From Ignatzschineria sp. (GTDB taxonomy: Bacteria > Pseudomonadota > Gammaproteobacteria > Cardiobacteriales > Wohlfahrtiimonadaceae): a DNA stretch of 63,825 nucleotides. Made by a program: the position numbers and the translations under genes. The stretch covers positions 1 to 63,825 of the forward strand of contig JASLFU010000005.1 of assembly GCA_030150405.1 (NCBI GenBank). The letters are read 5' to 3'. The notes under the pieces were generated by a model. The model saw only the letters and a program-made list of their open reading frames with translations. It did not search any database and was not told the origin of the DNA. Numbering within the stretch: the first letter of the stretch is position 1; each line of letters starts with the position of its first letter. Below are positions 1 to 7,793 of this stretch, piece after piece.

Positions 1-184
1 CACCTCAGGCATCCGTATTGGAACGCCTGCCATCACCACCCGCGGGTTTAAAGAGGCAGAGTGTGATCTTCTTGCAAACTGGATCTGTGATGTTTTAGAT
101 AATATCGATGATGAATCAGTGATTGAACGCGTTGCAAGCAATGTAAAAGGCTTGTGTGCTAAGTTCCCTGTTTATACAAAATAG
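1..184 (+). CDS. glyA: Serine hydroxymethyltransferase, C-terminal end (partial)
   Basis: The open frame runs from base 2 to a TAG at 182-184 and is cut by the window start. The 60 visible residues begin TSGIRIGTPAITTRGFKEAE, the C-terminal signature of PLP-dependent serine hydroxymethyltransferase, which interconverts serine and glycine and charges tetrahydrofolate with one-carbon units in the cytosol. The active-site lysine and most of the fold lie outside the window. A good Rho-independent terminator follows at 230-260, so this is the last gene of its transcript. Identification rests on the short but highly characteristic GIRIGTPAITTRGF block. Confidence 0.93.
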   Translation, partial: TSGIRIGTPAITTRGFKEAECDLLANWICDVLDNIDDESVIERVASNVKGLCAKFPVYTK

Positions 185-229
185 TTTGCTTAGATAATAA
201 AAGCTATTCAAACCTTTCATGATGAGAAG

Positions 230-260
230 AGGCTTAATTCATTTGAATTAGGCCTTTTTT
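230..260 (+). terminator. Rho-independent terminator after glyA
   Basis: Arms 230-240 and 245-255 form an 11-bp stem with one G:U pair and a 4-base loop. They are followed directly by a run of T (255-260). Confidence 0.8.
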
Positions 261-398
261 ATAAACGTAATTTATCAAATAGCCAAATAGCTCTAAAACC
301 AGAGTGTTTTTATCCATCTATTTCACTCCACCCCACTTTCCTCTAAAATAGGAGAAGATTTCTTTAACAACATGGGTTACTGCAGGATAAATCAATCA

Positions 399-779
399 AT
401 GATGGCAACGATTAAAGATCAACTACTAAAAAATCTCACGAAAAATTACTTTAAAACAGAGGGCCGCGCAAGCCGCCAGGAGTATCTTATCTTTCTTACT
501 TTTGCCCTGGTGGTGAACCTCATTCCCGTGATTTTAATGCTACTTTTAGAGACGCCAGAAGTGGCCATTACACTCCTTCTTTTTATGGGCCTTTTTAATC
601 TCTACCTCTTTATTCCGATGATTACCCTCTCTATTCGTCGCCTACATGATTTTGGGCAATCGGCCATATTGGTGCTTTTAATGTTTGCCGTAGGTTTTCT
701 TTTTCAGTTAGCTCTTCTTGTGATTCCAGGGGAGACTGAAACAAATCGTTTTGGCCAAGTCCCTCCTAAATTGTGGTAA
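399..779 (+). CDS. DUF805 family inner-membrane protein
   Basis: A small membrane protein of about 126 residues. After a short cytosolic N-terminus comes the DUF805 entry motif (YFKTEGRASRQEY), then three to four hydrophobic helices. The diagnostic 'RRLHDFGQS' segment lies between helices and a polar tail ends NRFGQVPP. The family is widespread in bacteria and its biochemical role is not established. Start choice: an upstream ATG at 372 has its nearest purine-rich site 17 bases away. The ATG at 399 has AGGA at 384-387, a better distance, and gives an N-terminus like other family members. The gene stands alone between two terminators. Confidence 0.8.
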   Translation: MMATIKDQLLKNLTKNYFKTEGRASRQEYLIFLTFALVVNLIPVILMLLLETPEVAITLLLFMGLFNLYLFIPMITLSIRRLHDFGQSAILVLLMFAVGFLFQLALLVIPGETETNRFGQVPPKLW

Positions 780-787
780 GGCTTAAC

Positions 788-820
788 AAAAGAGCTCCCC
801 ATTGAGCTCTTTTATTTTTT
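788..820 (+). terminator. Terminator between the DUF805 gene and metQ (convergent)
   Basis: A 10-bp perfect stem (788-797 with 804-813) with a 6-base loop is followed by TTTATTTTTT. The other strand has four T after the stem, so it may also stop metQ transcripts coming from the right. Confidence 0.8.
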
Positions 821-834
821 CTCCTCTTTAATCT

Positions 835-1698
835 CTAATCCCAAGCCTTTGGAAAGATCAGCCCCTCATAAAGCGCATCGGATTTAATATAGCTTTCATA
901 TGCTTTCGACTCATACGCCTCTTTAATCGCTTTAGCCCACGCTGTTTCCCGATGTTTCTCCAAAATAGCCACTTTAACTAAATGCTCTTCTGGCGAATCC
1001 TCCACCGCTAAACCATCACTAATTCGTAATCCTGCATTGGTAACAAAGTTGCCATTTACAATCACAAAATCGAGATCCTCAATCACACGCAGCATCTGCG
1101 CCGCCTCAATCTCTTTGATATTCAGTTTTACGCGCCCTGGTTTAAGCTCTTTAATATGAAAATTAGATACTTCCAAATCAGGGGCTAAAGTTACCCATCC
1201 CAAACTCTCTAACAGCCGCGCTGCTCGCTCTGCATTGACAGGATCATTGGGAATTCCCACCGTCATACCATCTTTAACGTCAGCTAGTGAATGATGTTTT
1301 ACCGAGCGCAAAGTTTGAGGAGCACTAGGCGTATCTGCCCAAACGATCATCGGTTCCCCTCCTAAACGGCGGTTCATCTCATGAAGATTAGCAGTGCTAA
1401 TATGCACAGAAACATCCACCGCCCCCTCTTTTAAGGCGGAAGGAATCATTGAATTATGAGAGAAGGTCTTAATCACAACCTGATACCCTTTAGCCTCCAA
1501 AAGGGGGCGAATCCCCTTCTCTACCTGATCGACATAGATAGAAGGACCTAAACCAAAAATGATCTCCCGCTTTTCAGAGCTCTCCTTCTCTCCGCAGGCT
1601 CCAAGCAACAGAGCCATGGTTGGAATAAGCATCCATTTCAAGGCACTTTTCACACTCCCCCAAAAAGGCCACCCATTTCGCTTAAATAACTGATTCAT
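835..1698 (-). CDS. metQ: Methionine ABC transporter substrate-binding lipoprotein
   Basis: NlpA/MetQ-type periplasmic binding protein of 287 residues, anchored by lipid. The signal peptide ends in a lipobox LLGAC with the modified cysteine at residue 35. The mature part begins GEKESSEKREIIFGLGP and shows the family features VKIKTFSHNSM-like and 'VGIPNDPVNAERA' (methionine-pocket loop). It would bind L- or D-methionine and deliver it to MetI/MetN. The start is fixed by AAGGAG six to seven bases upstream. The N-region before the hydrophobic core is unusually long (22 residues). It is the last gene of the metN-metI-flavoprotein-metQ run, separated from its transporter partners by the flavoprotein gene. 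Confidence 0.93.
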   Translation of the reverse strand: MNQLFKRNGWPFWGSVKSALKWMLIPTMALLLGACGEKESSEKREIIFGLGPSIYVDQVEKGIRPLLEAKGYQVVIKTFSHNSMIPSALKEGAVDVSVHISTANLHEMNRRLGGEPMIVWADTPSAPQTLRSVKHHSLADVKDGMTVGIPNDPVNAERAARLLESLGWVTLAPDLEVSNFHIKELKPGRVKLNIKEIEAAQMLRVIEDLDFVIVNGNFVTNAGLRISDGLAVEDSPEEHLVKVAILEKHRETAWAKAIKEAYESKAYESYIKSDALYEGLIFPKAWD

Positions 1699-1805
1699 TC
1701 TCTTCTCCTTGTGGTTTTATGGATAATTATTTTTATCTCTTTCAAATCTCTTATAAATCACTTCTAATTTTTGACTCTCTATTAGAACGCTTTTAAAAAA
1801 AAGTA

Positions 1806-2954
1806 TTACAACCTTAATACCGACTTTGCTAAATTAGTGATCACCATATCCTCCATGGGGGGATTATGAAGCCCTGCTCGAACATCGCGATAATAACGTT
1901 GAAGGGGATTTTTACGAGAGAGGCTTCGTGCGCCCACTAATCGCATCGCTAAATCCACGACCTCAAGGGCATGATTCACCACCGAAACTTTTACAGCACT
2001 CAATTCATCACCCATATTTTGCCGTTCTGACGAAGAGCTCTCATCCCACTTTTTAGCCACACCAAAGAGGAAGTACTCCATCTCCATAAGCTTTATGCGC
2101 ATCATGCCTATCTTCTGCTGCACTGCCGGAAATTGAGCAATCGTGCCCTGCTTTAAGGCATTGGGGGCATAACTATTTGCAAAGTTCAACGCCTCATCAA
2201 ATGCTGCATCGGCAATCCCCAAATAAGTAGCAGGAATATGGAGCAACCAACCTTGAGGATCTTTTTTTCCAGGGGTGAGGTGCTGTGCTAAATTCTCTTC
2301 GGGAATCTCCACCTTATTGAGTACAAGATCATGGCTCCCACTTGCACTCATGGCGATTGAGTCCCACGTCTCTTCGATGGCTACACCTGCCATCTCGCGG
2401 TGGATAAGAAAGCTTCCTACCTCATCGCTTCCCCGTATAGCGGCACTTACCGCAAAATAATCGAGCACCGGGGAGAGTGTAGTAAACGTTTTACGCCCAG
2501 TAATGCACCAACCATTGGCTGTTTTCACAGCTTCGGTTTCTGGTCGGCCACCCCGAGTTGGGCTTCCTGTGGCGATCTCTGAAGCCGCATTATTAATTAA
2601 GGCTCCCTCTTCAATCACTGCTTTAGCAAAAGTTGCATAGAGACTTTCATCCCAAGCTCTACTCTCTCCTAGGCTTTTACTAATTCCCATATGCCAGCCA
2701 ATGGCTAATCCTGTGGAACCATCTTGCTTTGCGATTTCAGATTGTAGACGCAACATCTCTACTAGCGATATTTCCGCTCCGCCATAACGTTTAGGTATCG
2801 TTAATGCCGGAAAGTTTACTCGCCGTAAATCCGCATAATTCTCATAGGGAAAAGTCCCTGCAAGATCATGCTCTAAAGCTCGATCTTTAAAAGGTTTTAC
2901 GAGCTCTTTGAGAGCCTCTAAGCGCTCCTCTCTACTCATCTTTACAAGATTCAT
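1806..2954 (-). CDS. Acyl-CoA-dehydrogenase-fold flavoprotein, probable sulfur-scavenging monooxygenase
   Basis: 382 residues with the acyl-CoA dehydrogenase layout. It has an N-terminal helical domain (about 1-115), a beta domain with the flavin-contacting stretch NGWCITGRKTFTTLSP (about 145-165), and a C-terminal four-helix domain. Near the C-terminus, where dehydrogenases have RYYRDAR...YEGT with the catalytic Glu, this protein has RYYRDVRAGLHNPP (about 353-366) and no such Glu. Loss of that Glu is typical of the oxygenase branch (DszC, SfnC, HsaA-like), which uses reduced flavin and oxygen. The gene lies between metI and metQ, which points to oxidation of an organosulfur compound rather than fatty-acid oxidation. 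No flavin reductase is seen in the window. The exact substrate is unknown. Confidence 0.75.
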   Translation of the reverse strand: MNLVKMSREERLEALKELVKPFKDRALEHDLAGTFPYENYADLRRVNFPALTIPKRYGGAEISLVEMLRLQSEIAKQDGSTGLAIGWHMGISKSLGESRAWDESLYATFAKAVIEEGALINNAASEIATGSPTRGGRPETEAVKTANGWCITGRKTFTTLSPVLDYFAVSAAIRGSDEVGSFLIHREMAGVAIEETWDSIAMSASGSHDLVLNKVEIPEENLAQHLTPGKKDPQGWLLHIPATYLGIADAAFDEALNFANSYAPNALKQGTIAQFPAVQQKIGMMRIKLMEMEYFLFGVAKKWDESSSSERQNMGDELSAVKVSVVNHALEVVDLAMRLVGARSLSRKNPLQRYYRDVRAGLHNPPMEDMVITNLAKSVLRL

Positions 2955-2980
2955 ATTTTCTCCAGATTGAGTCTAGCTAG

Positions 2981-2997
2981 CCCCCTAATAAAGGGGG
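2981..2997 (-). promoter_or_regulatory. Short stem-loop upstream of the flavoprotein gene
   Basis: A G/C-rich 6-bp stem (2981-2986 with 2992-2997) and a 5-base loop lie 27 bases upstream of the flavoprotein start codon. There is no T run, so it is not a conventional terminator. Confidence 0.4.
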
Positions 2998-3056
2998 TAA
3001 CTAAACCTTTAAATAATTTAAAAAGGAAAAGTATTCAGAAGTTTATGCAGTCTTAC

Positions 3057-3082
3057 CTTAAGCGAAAAATATTACGCTTAAG
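3057..3082 (-). promoter_or_regulatory. Intercistronic stem-loop between metI and the flavoprotein gene
   Basis: A perfect 8-bp stem CTTAAGCG/CGCTTAAG (3057-3064, 3075-3082) with a 10-base loop lies 18 bases past the metI stop. It has no T run on either strand. It may protect the metNI part of the message from 3' decay or be a processing site. Confidence 0.5.
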
Positions 3083-3100
3083 CCAATGAATAAAACTCTT

Positions 3101-3775
3101 CTAACGATATTTTCGGGCCAGAAAATTCCCGAGCGATTGAATAGCCTGCACTAAAATCACCAGAATAATCACGGTATAGAGCATAGCCACACTATCGAAG
3201 CGCTGGTAACCATAATTTAAAGCGAGGTCACCAATACCCCCTCCGCCCACAGCTCCCGCCATGGCAGTGGCTCCAATTAAGCCGATCGTGGCGGTCGTAA
3301 AGTTTAAGATCAACGATCCTCGAGCCTCTGGCAACAAAAATTGAGTGATAATTTGAAACGTGGTTGCTCCCATAGACTGAGCCGCCTCAATAATGCCATT
3401 ATCCACCTCTAAAAGAGAGCTCTCCACTAAGCGCCCAATAAAGGGGGAGATATAGATAATAAGCGGAACAATAGCCGCAGCAGTACCGATGGAAGTCCCC
3501 ACCACAAGGCGAGTAAAAGGAATAATCGCCACCAAAAGAATAATAAAGGGAAGAGAGCGCACAATATTCACTACAGGATTTAAAGTATTGTAGATCAAAC
3601 GATTGGGCTTAATCCCCCCGGGTCGGCTAATCACCAAAAAGATACCGATTATGGTTCCAATAAGAGTGCCGATCAGTAACGACACTCCCACCATCCAGAG
3701 CGTCTCTTCTCCCGCTTGCAAAAATTGCTCTAGGGTCACATTGGTTTTAAAGGTCTCTTTATACCACTCCCACAT
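3101..3775 (-). CDS. metI: Methionine ABC transporter permease
   Basis: Integral membrane subunit of the MetNIQ importer, 224 residues with about five transmembrane helices. It contains the ABC-permease coupling loop 'EAAQSMGATTFQIITQFLLPEA' (about 140-160), which contacts MetN. The reading frame extends 20 codons further upstream. I choose the ATG at 3775 because GGAGG lies six bases before it and the protein then begins MWEWYKETF, matching family length (E. coli MetI is 217). With this start it overlaps the end of metN by 17 bases, so translation is probably coupled. Confidence 0.93.
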   Translation of the reverse strand: MWEWYKETFKTNVTLEQFLQAGEETLWMVGVSLLIGTLIGTIIGIFLVISRPGGIKPNRLIYNTLNPVVNIVRSLPFIILLVAIIPFTRLVVGTSIGTAAAIVPLIIYISPFIGRLVESSLLEVDNGIIEAAQSMGATTFQIITQFLLPEARGSLILNFTTATIGLIGATAMAGAVGGGGIGDLALNYGYQRFDSVAMLYTVIILVILVQAIQSLGNFLARKYR

Positions 3776-4841
3776 GATGAGCCTCCTCTCTACGCTGATT
3801 AATCTTTGTAGCCTCATGGGTGACCCGCACACCATGTTGCTCTAAATATCGAATCGCCTCCTCAACTCGGTCCGTCTCCCCCTTCATCTGCACAAACATG
3901 CTGCCTAAAATTGCGCCTTCGATCTCAATCATATTCGCAAAGAGGATATTGATCACCACCTCTCCTTTAAGGATAAGTGCGTTAATCACAGGCTCTTGGG
4001 CGGAGCGATCTAAAAACTCAAAACGATAGATATCGGTTAATGTGGGATCTTCAAGATTTGCTAAGATCCGCTTAGGGATTGAATCCCCGATCACCGTGCG
4101 CACAAAGTTTTGCGTAGTCGGATGTTGGGGATTGCCAAAAATATCGAGTGTTTTCCCCTGCTCAATCACACGTCCCGCCTCCATTACAGCAACTTTATTG
4201 CAAAGGTACTCTACTACTTCCATCTGATGGGTCACCATCATAATGGTGATCCCTTGCTCCTCATTAATCTTTTTAAGAAGATCAAGAATCGCAATAGTAG
4301 TTTGAGGATCAAGCGCTGATGTGGCTTCATCACACAGTAATATTTTAGGATGATTTGCAAGAGCTCGGGCGATGCCGATCCGCTGTTTTTGCCCACCAGA
4401 AAGCTCACGGGGATAGCTCTCTCTTTTATCGGGAAGTTCAACAAACTCTAAAAGCTCTGTCACCCGGGCATCGATCTCTCGGGGAGCTTTTTTCGCAAGT
4501 TTAAGGGGGAGTGCAATATTTTCCGCGACCGTTTTGGTCTCAAGAAGATTAAAGTGCTGGAAGATCATGCCGATCTCTTTTTTAGCAAGGCGAAGCTCGC
4601 TAGGAGTGTAGTCTGAAAGCTTATGCCCATTGACGGTGACAGTACCGCTTGTAGGGCTTTCAAGATCGTTGACTAAACGAATTAAAGTACTTTTACCGGC
4701 GCCACTATAGCCGATCACACCAAAGATATCGCCCTTTTCAATATGTAGATTAATACCTTTAAGAGCGTGCGTCTCTACGCCATTACGTAGATACGTTTTA
4801 TAGATATTTTCAAATTGGATCACTCGATTTTCTCCATTCAT
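3759..4841 (-). CDS. metN: Methionine ABC transporter ATP-binding protein
   Basis: Cytosolic ATPase of the methionine importer, 360 residues. It shows Walker A GYSGAGKST (about 43-51), the signature LSGGQKQR, Walker B ILLCDEATSALD and the C-terminal NIL/ACT-like regulatory domain (about 265-345) that in MetN binds methionine and inhibits transport. The ATG at 4841 has no recognisable ribosome site. A GTG at 4823 (residue 7, VIQFENIYKTY) has TGGAG eight bases upstream and fits the usual MetN N-terminus better, so the true start may be 4823. Either start lies inside the upstream Met/Cys-rich frame, implying coupling to its translation. Confidence 0.94.
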   Translation of the reverse strand: MNGENRVIQFENIYKTYLRNGVETHALKGINLHIEKGDIFGVIGYSGAGKSTLIRLVNDLESPTSGTVTVNGHKLSDYTPSELRLAKKEIGMIFQHFNLLETKTVAENIALPLKLAKKAPREIDARVTELLEFVELPDKRESYPRELSGGQKQRIGIARALANHPKILLCDEATSALDPQTTIAILDLLKKINEEQGITIMMVTHQMEVVEYLCNKVAVMEAGRVIEQGKTLDIFGNPQHPTTQNFVRTVIGDSIPKRILANLEDPTLTDIYRFEFLDRSAQEPVINALILKGEVVINILFANMIEIEGAILGSMFVQMKGETDRVEEAIRYLEQHGVRVTHEATKINQRREEAHHVGVV

Positions 4842-4959
4842 TCACTAATTTGGTCGATATAATTTCACTACGTTGATCAAAACCTCCACCAATACAACAG
4901 AGGCTACAGTTTGCAATGGGCATACAGATCGATGGCATCATAATCATATTCATAGTCAT
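4810..4959 (-). CDS. Putative Met/Cys-rich leader peptide upstream of metN
   Basis: A 49-codon frame with an excellent ribosome site: AAGGAG ends seven bases before its ATG at 4957-4959. It opens MTMNMIMMPSICM and continues PIANCSLCCIGGG. That places six Met in the first 13 residues and four Cys (12, 18, 21, 22) in the first 22. The second half is unremarkable. Its TGA (4810-4812) lies 30 bases past the metN ATG, or about 11 bases past the alternative metN GTG. The composition matches what the downstream operon imports, so a leader that senses Met/Cys supply through ribosome pausing, or that gates metN by coupling, is plausible. I do not recognise it as a known leader family. Confidence 0.6.
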   Translation of the reverse strand: MTMNMIMMPSICMPIANCSLCCIGGGFDQRSEIISTKLVNEWRKSSDPI

Positions 4960-4974
4960 AACCTACTCCTTACC

Positions 4975-4997
4975 TTTGCGCTAAATCCATGCGCAAA
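4975..4997 (-). promoter_or_regulatory. Inverted repeat in the metN leader
   Basis: Perfect 7-bp arms TTTGCGC (4975-4981) and GCGCAAA (4991-4997) are separated by nine bases, directly upstream of the leader frame's ribosome site. It could be an RNA hairpin in the 5' untranslated region or a DNA operator. It does not match the MetJ box. Confidence 0.5.
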
Positions 4998-5149
4998 ATC
5001 GTAAAATATTAAAATTTAAAAGTCTGAAAAATTTGAAAGGTTTAAAGATATTTTTGGGTGAACCTCTTTAAATTAACCACAGTTTTTTCACGGTGACAAT
5101 TAATATTTTTATGTAATTTTAAACTTAACTTCGCTTTAAAAATCTCCCT

Positions 5150-5178
5150 AAAAAAAAGAGGAGCCTTGATGACTCCCC
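5150..5178 (-). terminator. Rho-independent terminator after relA
   Basis: Read on the minus strand, an 8-bp stem with two G:U pairs (arms 5171-5178 and 5158-5165) and a 5-base loop is followed by a run of eight T. It separates relA from the met operon. Confidence 0.82.
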
Positions 5179-5185
5179 TTCCCTT

Positions 5186-7261
5186 CTAACGCCGATAAGC
5201 TTTTAAAACGGCCGGCATCTGATTTAGCCGATCTAACAATCGACTGAGTTGATCCACATGGGAGATCTCCAACGTGAAATCGATAGAGCGGGTATCATTC
5301 TCCTCGCTGCGCATCTGCATATCTGTAATGCGTAGCTGTTCTGCGGCCACAAGCTGGCTAATCTCTTGGAGAAGATCTACGTTAGCATAGGCATTGACAT
5401 GAATATCAGCCAATACCGCCCGCTCCTCTTCAGCGCCCCAATCCACATCGATACGGCGCTCGGGGTTCTGCTCCAACATATTTTGATAGTTCGTGCACTT
5501 TAATCGGTGGATACTCACCCCTCGATTAACCGTAATATAGCCCCCGATAAGATCAGGAGGTGCCGGCTTACAACAGGTGGCCATGGTCGTTAATAGTTTA
5601 CCCACGCCCCGAACCTGAATGCCCGACTCCCCCTTTTTCGATTGAGGCCGCACCATAAGATCTGGATCGAAATTACTCTTCGGTTTTACCCCCGGCAAGC
5701 GAGAGATAAACTGGTTCATCGTAATATCGCCTGCTCCCACATTGGCGTAGAGATCATTTAAGCTGGTGCAATGAAGTTTACTCGCAAGTCGTTTTAACTC
5801 CTCCTCACTTAAACGAACATTAAGCCGCGAGAGCTCTTTCTCTACCATCTGCTTGCCTGCATTTTGATTACTCTCTAACTCCTGCGCCCGGAACCAAGTA
5901 CGAATTTTAGAGCGCGTTCGACTTGAGCGCGTATACCCCAGGTGCGGCGACATCCAATCTCGGCTAGGCTGTGGGTTTTTCCCGGTTAATACCTCCACCA
6001 CATCTCGATTTTGTAACGCATAGGTCAGCGGTACAATATGGCCATTCACCTTTGCGCCCCGGCATCGGTGACCCAGCTCGGTATGAATTTTATAAGCAAA
6101 ATCAAGCGGCGTAGAACCTGCCATAAGCTCCACAGCTTCACCAGCGGGAGTCATCACATAGACATGCTCATTAAAGAGTGTCTCTTCGGCAATCTCCTCC
6201 TCTCCCTCTTCAAGCGCTCGATTTAAGTGCTCACGTAACCAATTTAAATCCGCTTGGTCGATCGAAGTGCTACTTCCCTCTTTATATTTCCAATGCGCTG
6301 CGACACCAAGCTCGGCATCCTGATGCATCTGATGGGTACGAATCTGCACCTCTAAGGTTTTATCTCCCGGGGCTAAGACGACGGTATGCAACGACTGATA
6401 GCCATTCGGTTTAGGATTGGCAATATAATCATCAAACTCCCGGGGAATAGGCGTCCAAAGATCATGGATCATCCCCAAAACGGTATAACAATCTGTGGTG
6501 GTATCGAGTAAAATTCGCACCGCTCGGACATCAAAGAGCTGATCAAAGCTTAAGTTTTTATGGCGCATCTTTCGCCAAATACTGTAGATATGTTTAACGC
6601 GCCCGGTAACTTCCCCTTCGATCCCCTCTTTTTGAAGCAGCTCTTTTAAAGTTTGGATCACATTTTCAATATACTCTTCGCGCACTTCCCGCTTTCCATC
6701 TAGCTTAGAAGCGATCTCTCGATAGGCTTTTGGCTCTAAAAAACGGAGTGAGTAATCCTCTAGTTCCCACTTAATTCGGGCTAGCCCTAAGCGATTGGCA
6801 ATGGGAGCAAAAACATTATTGGTATTTAGGGCAATAATCCGCTGCTCTTCCTCTTGAGAGTCACGCGCATTACGCATCACAATCACCTGATAAGCGAGCA
6901 TCACCACAATAACCCGCACATCCTCCGCTAAAGCTAAAAACATTTTACGCAGAGTTTCTGGCGAGCGTTCCTGCTGAATAGAACCTGAGCTTAACTGATT
7001 GATAATGCCAAGATTTCGGATAAACTTCCGCACACCTTCAGGTTGCTCCTCTTCGGGAAGATCGAGCACAAAAAGGATAGTGGCTATTTGGGGCAGCGCT
7101 TCGATCTCAAGTTCATCAAGATAATAGGCTGTTTCGAGCGCCATTTTAAAGAGTGGATGCCCTTCTTGCGCTCGGCAGAGTTCAAAATATTCTCTCTTCC
7201 AGATCGAACGCTTACTCTCAAGCCACTTAAGCAGCGTAGGAAGTGTTATCGTTTTCGACAC
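5186..7261 (-). CDS. relA: GTP pyrophosphokinase RelA ((p)ppGpp synthetase)
   Basis: Ribosome-associated stringent-response enzyme that transfers pyrophosphate from ATP to GTP/GDP. It has 691 residues (E. coli 744). The N-terminal hydrolase-like domain (about 30-190) has lost the HD and ED metal ligands. The synthetase domain has EFDDYIANPKPNGYQS (about 275-290). EFDD is the EXDD signature of synthetase-only RelA, as opposed to RXKD in bifunctional SpoT. A TGS domain (about 362-420), a zinc-finger-like TCCKPAPPD block (about 575) and a C-terminal ACT domain follow. The start is a GTG with AGGAG upstream. A separate SpoT hydrolase must lie outside this window. Confidence 0.95.
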   Translation of the reverse strand: MSKTITLPTLLKWLESKRSIWKREYFELCRAQEGHPLFKMALETAYYLDELEIEALPQIATILFVLDLPEEEQPEGVRKFIRNLGIINQLSSGSIQQERSPETLRKMFLALAEDVRVIVVMLAYQVIVMRNARDSQEEEQRIIALNTNNVFAPIANRLGLARIKWELEDYSLRFLEPKAYREIASKLDGKREVREEYIENVIQTLKELLQKEGIEGEVTGRVKHIYSIWRKMRHKNLSFDQLFDVRAVRILLDTTTDCYTVLGMIHDLWTPIPREFDDYIANPKPNGYQSLHTVVLAPGDKTLEVQIRTHQMHQDAELGVAAHWKYKEGSSTSIDQADLNWLREHLNRALEEGEEEIAEETLFNEHVYVMTPAGEAVELMAGSTPLDFAYKIHTELGHRCRGAKVNGHIVPLTYALQNRDVVEVLTGKNPQPSRDWMSPHLGYTRSSRTRSKIRTWFRAQELESNQNAGKQMVEKELSRLNVRLSEEELKRLASKLHCTSLNDLYANVGAGDITMNQFISRLPGVKPKSNFDPDLMVRPQSKKGESGIQVRGVGKLLTTMATCCKPAPPDLIGGYITVNRGVSIHRLKCTNYQNMLEQNPERRIDVDWGAEEERAVLADIHVNAYANVDLLQEISQLVAAEQLRITDMQMRSEENDTRSIDFTLEISHVDQLSRLLDRLNQMPAVLKAYRR

Positions 7262-7451
7262 AGCGAGCTCCTGTAACTCATCATCAAGGGGGCGTTTATC
7301 AACGCTTAATAGAAAATATAAGGAATAGCTAAAAATAAAGCAATATGGGCATTAAGGCGGATTTCCTCCCCTTTACCCCGCAAAGCGACGATCTCTTGTA
7401 AAATTTATCGTATACTTTATCTTCACAATCTAGCAGATATTAGGGCAAAAG

Positions 7452-7793
7452 ATGTTTAAAGTTGTATTTCATATTAGTGATCTTGAGAAATGGCCTGCGC
7501 TCTTAAGCAATGTTGAGAATCTTTTACGAGCTATTGAGGAAAATGGGGTTGAGGATCACTCATTAGTGATTATTGTCAATGGCCCCGCCGTAAAGGGATA
7601 TCTTGAGAGTGAGTATAGCGCAAGAATTTGGGAGCTACAGCGCCAAGGCGCCCATTTTGATGCCTGCAACAACTCATTAAGTGGGCAAAAAATCGCTAAA
7701 GAGCGCCTTCCTGAATGTGTAGAGATTGTACCCGCAGCAGTTTTTGCTTTGGTGGAGTATCAACAAAAAGGTTACGCCTACATTAAGCCTTAA
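7452..7793 (+). CDS. DsrE-like small protein
   Basis: 113 residues with the alternating beta/alpha pattern of the DsrE/DsrF-like fold (FKVVFHISD..., SLVIIVNGPAV, HFDACNNSLSG, EIVPAAVFALVEYQQKGYAYIKP). The single cysteine in FDACNNSL sits where DsrE-like proteins carry the persulfide or active-site Cys. No other dsr/tus sulfur-relay gene is nearby, so a role in sulfur transfer is only suggested by the fold. It is divergent from relA and its end overlaps the end of trmO by 11 bases on the opposite strand. Confidence 0.75.
   Translation: MFKVVFHISDLEKWPALLSNVENLLRAIEENGVEDHSLVIIVNGPAVKGYLESEYSARIWELQRQGAHFDACNNSLSGQKIAKERLPECVEIVPAAVFALVEYQQKGYAYIKP

Noticed and set aside
4842..5149. SAM riboswitch or MetJ box upstream of metN
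   Set aside because: I looked for the MetJ AGACGTCT-like repeats and for a compact SAM-binding fold with a terminator and saw neither. Covariance-model search was not possible.
6038..6414. Overlapping plus-strand frames inside relA
   Set aside because: They are antisense shadows of a well-conserved gene, with no ribosome sites or recognisable protein features.
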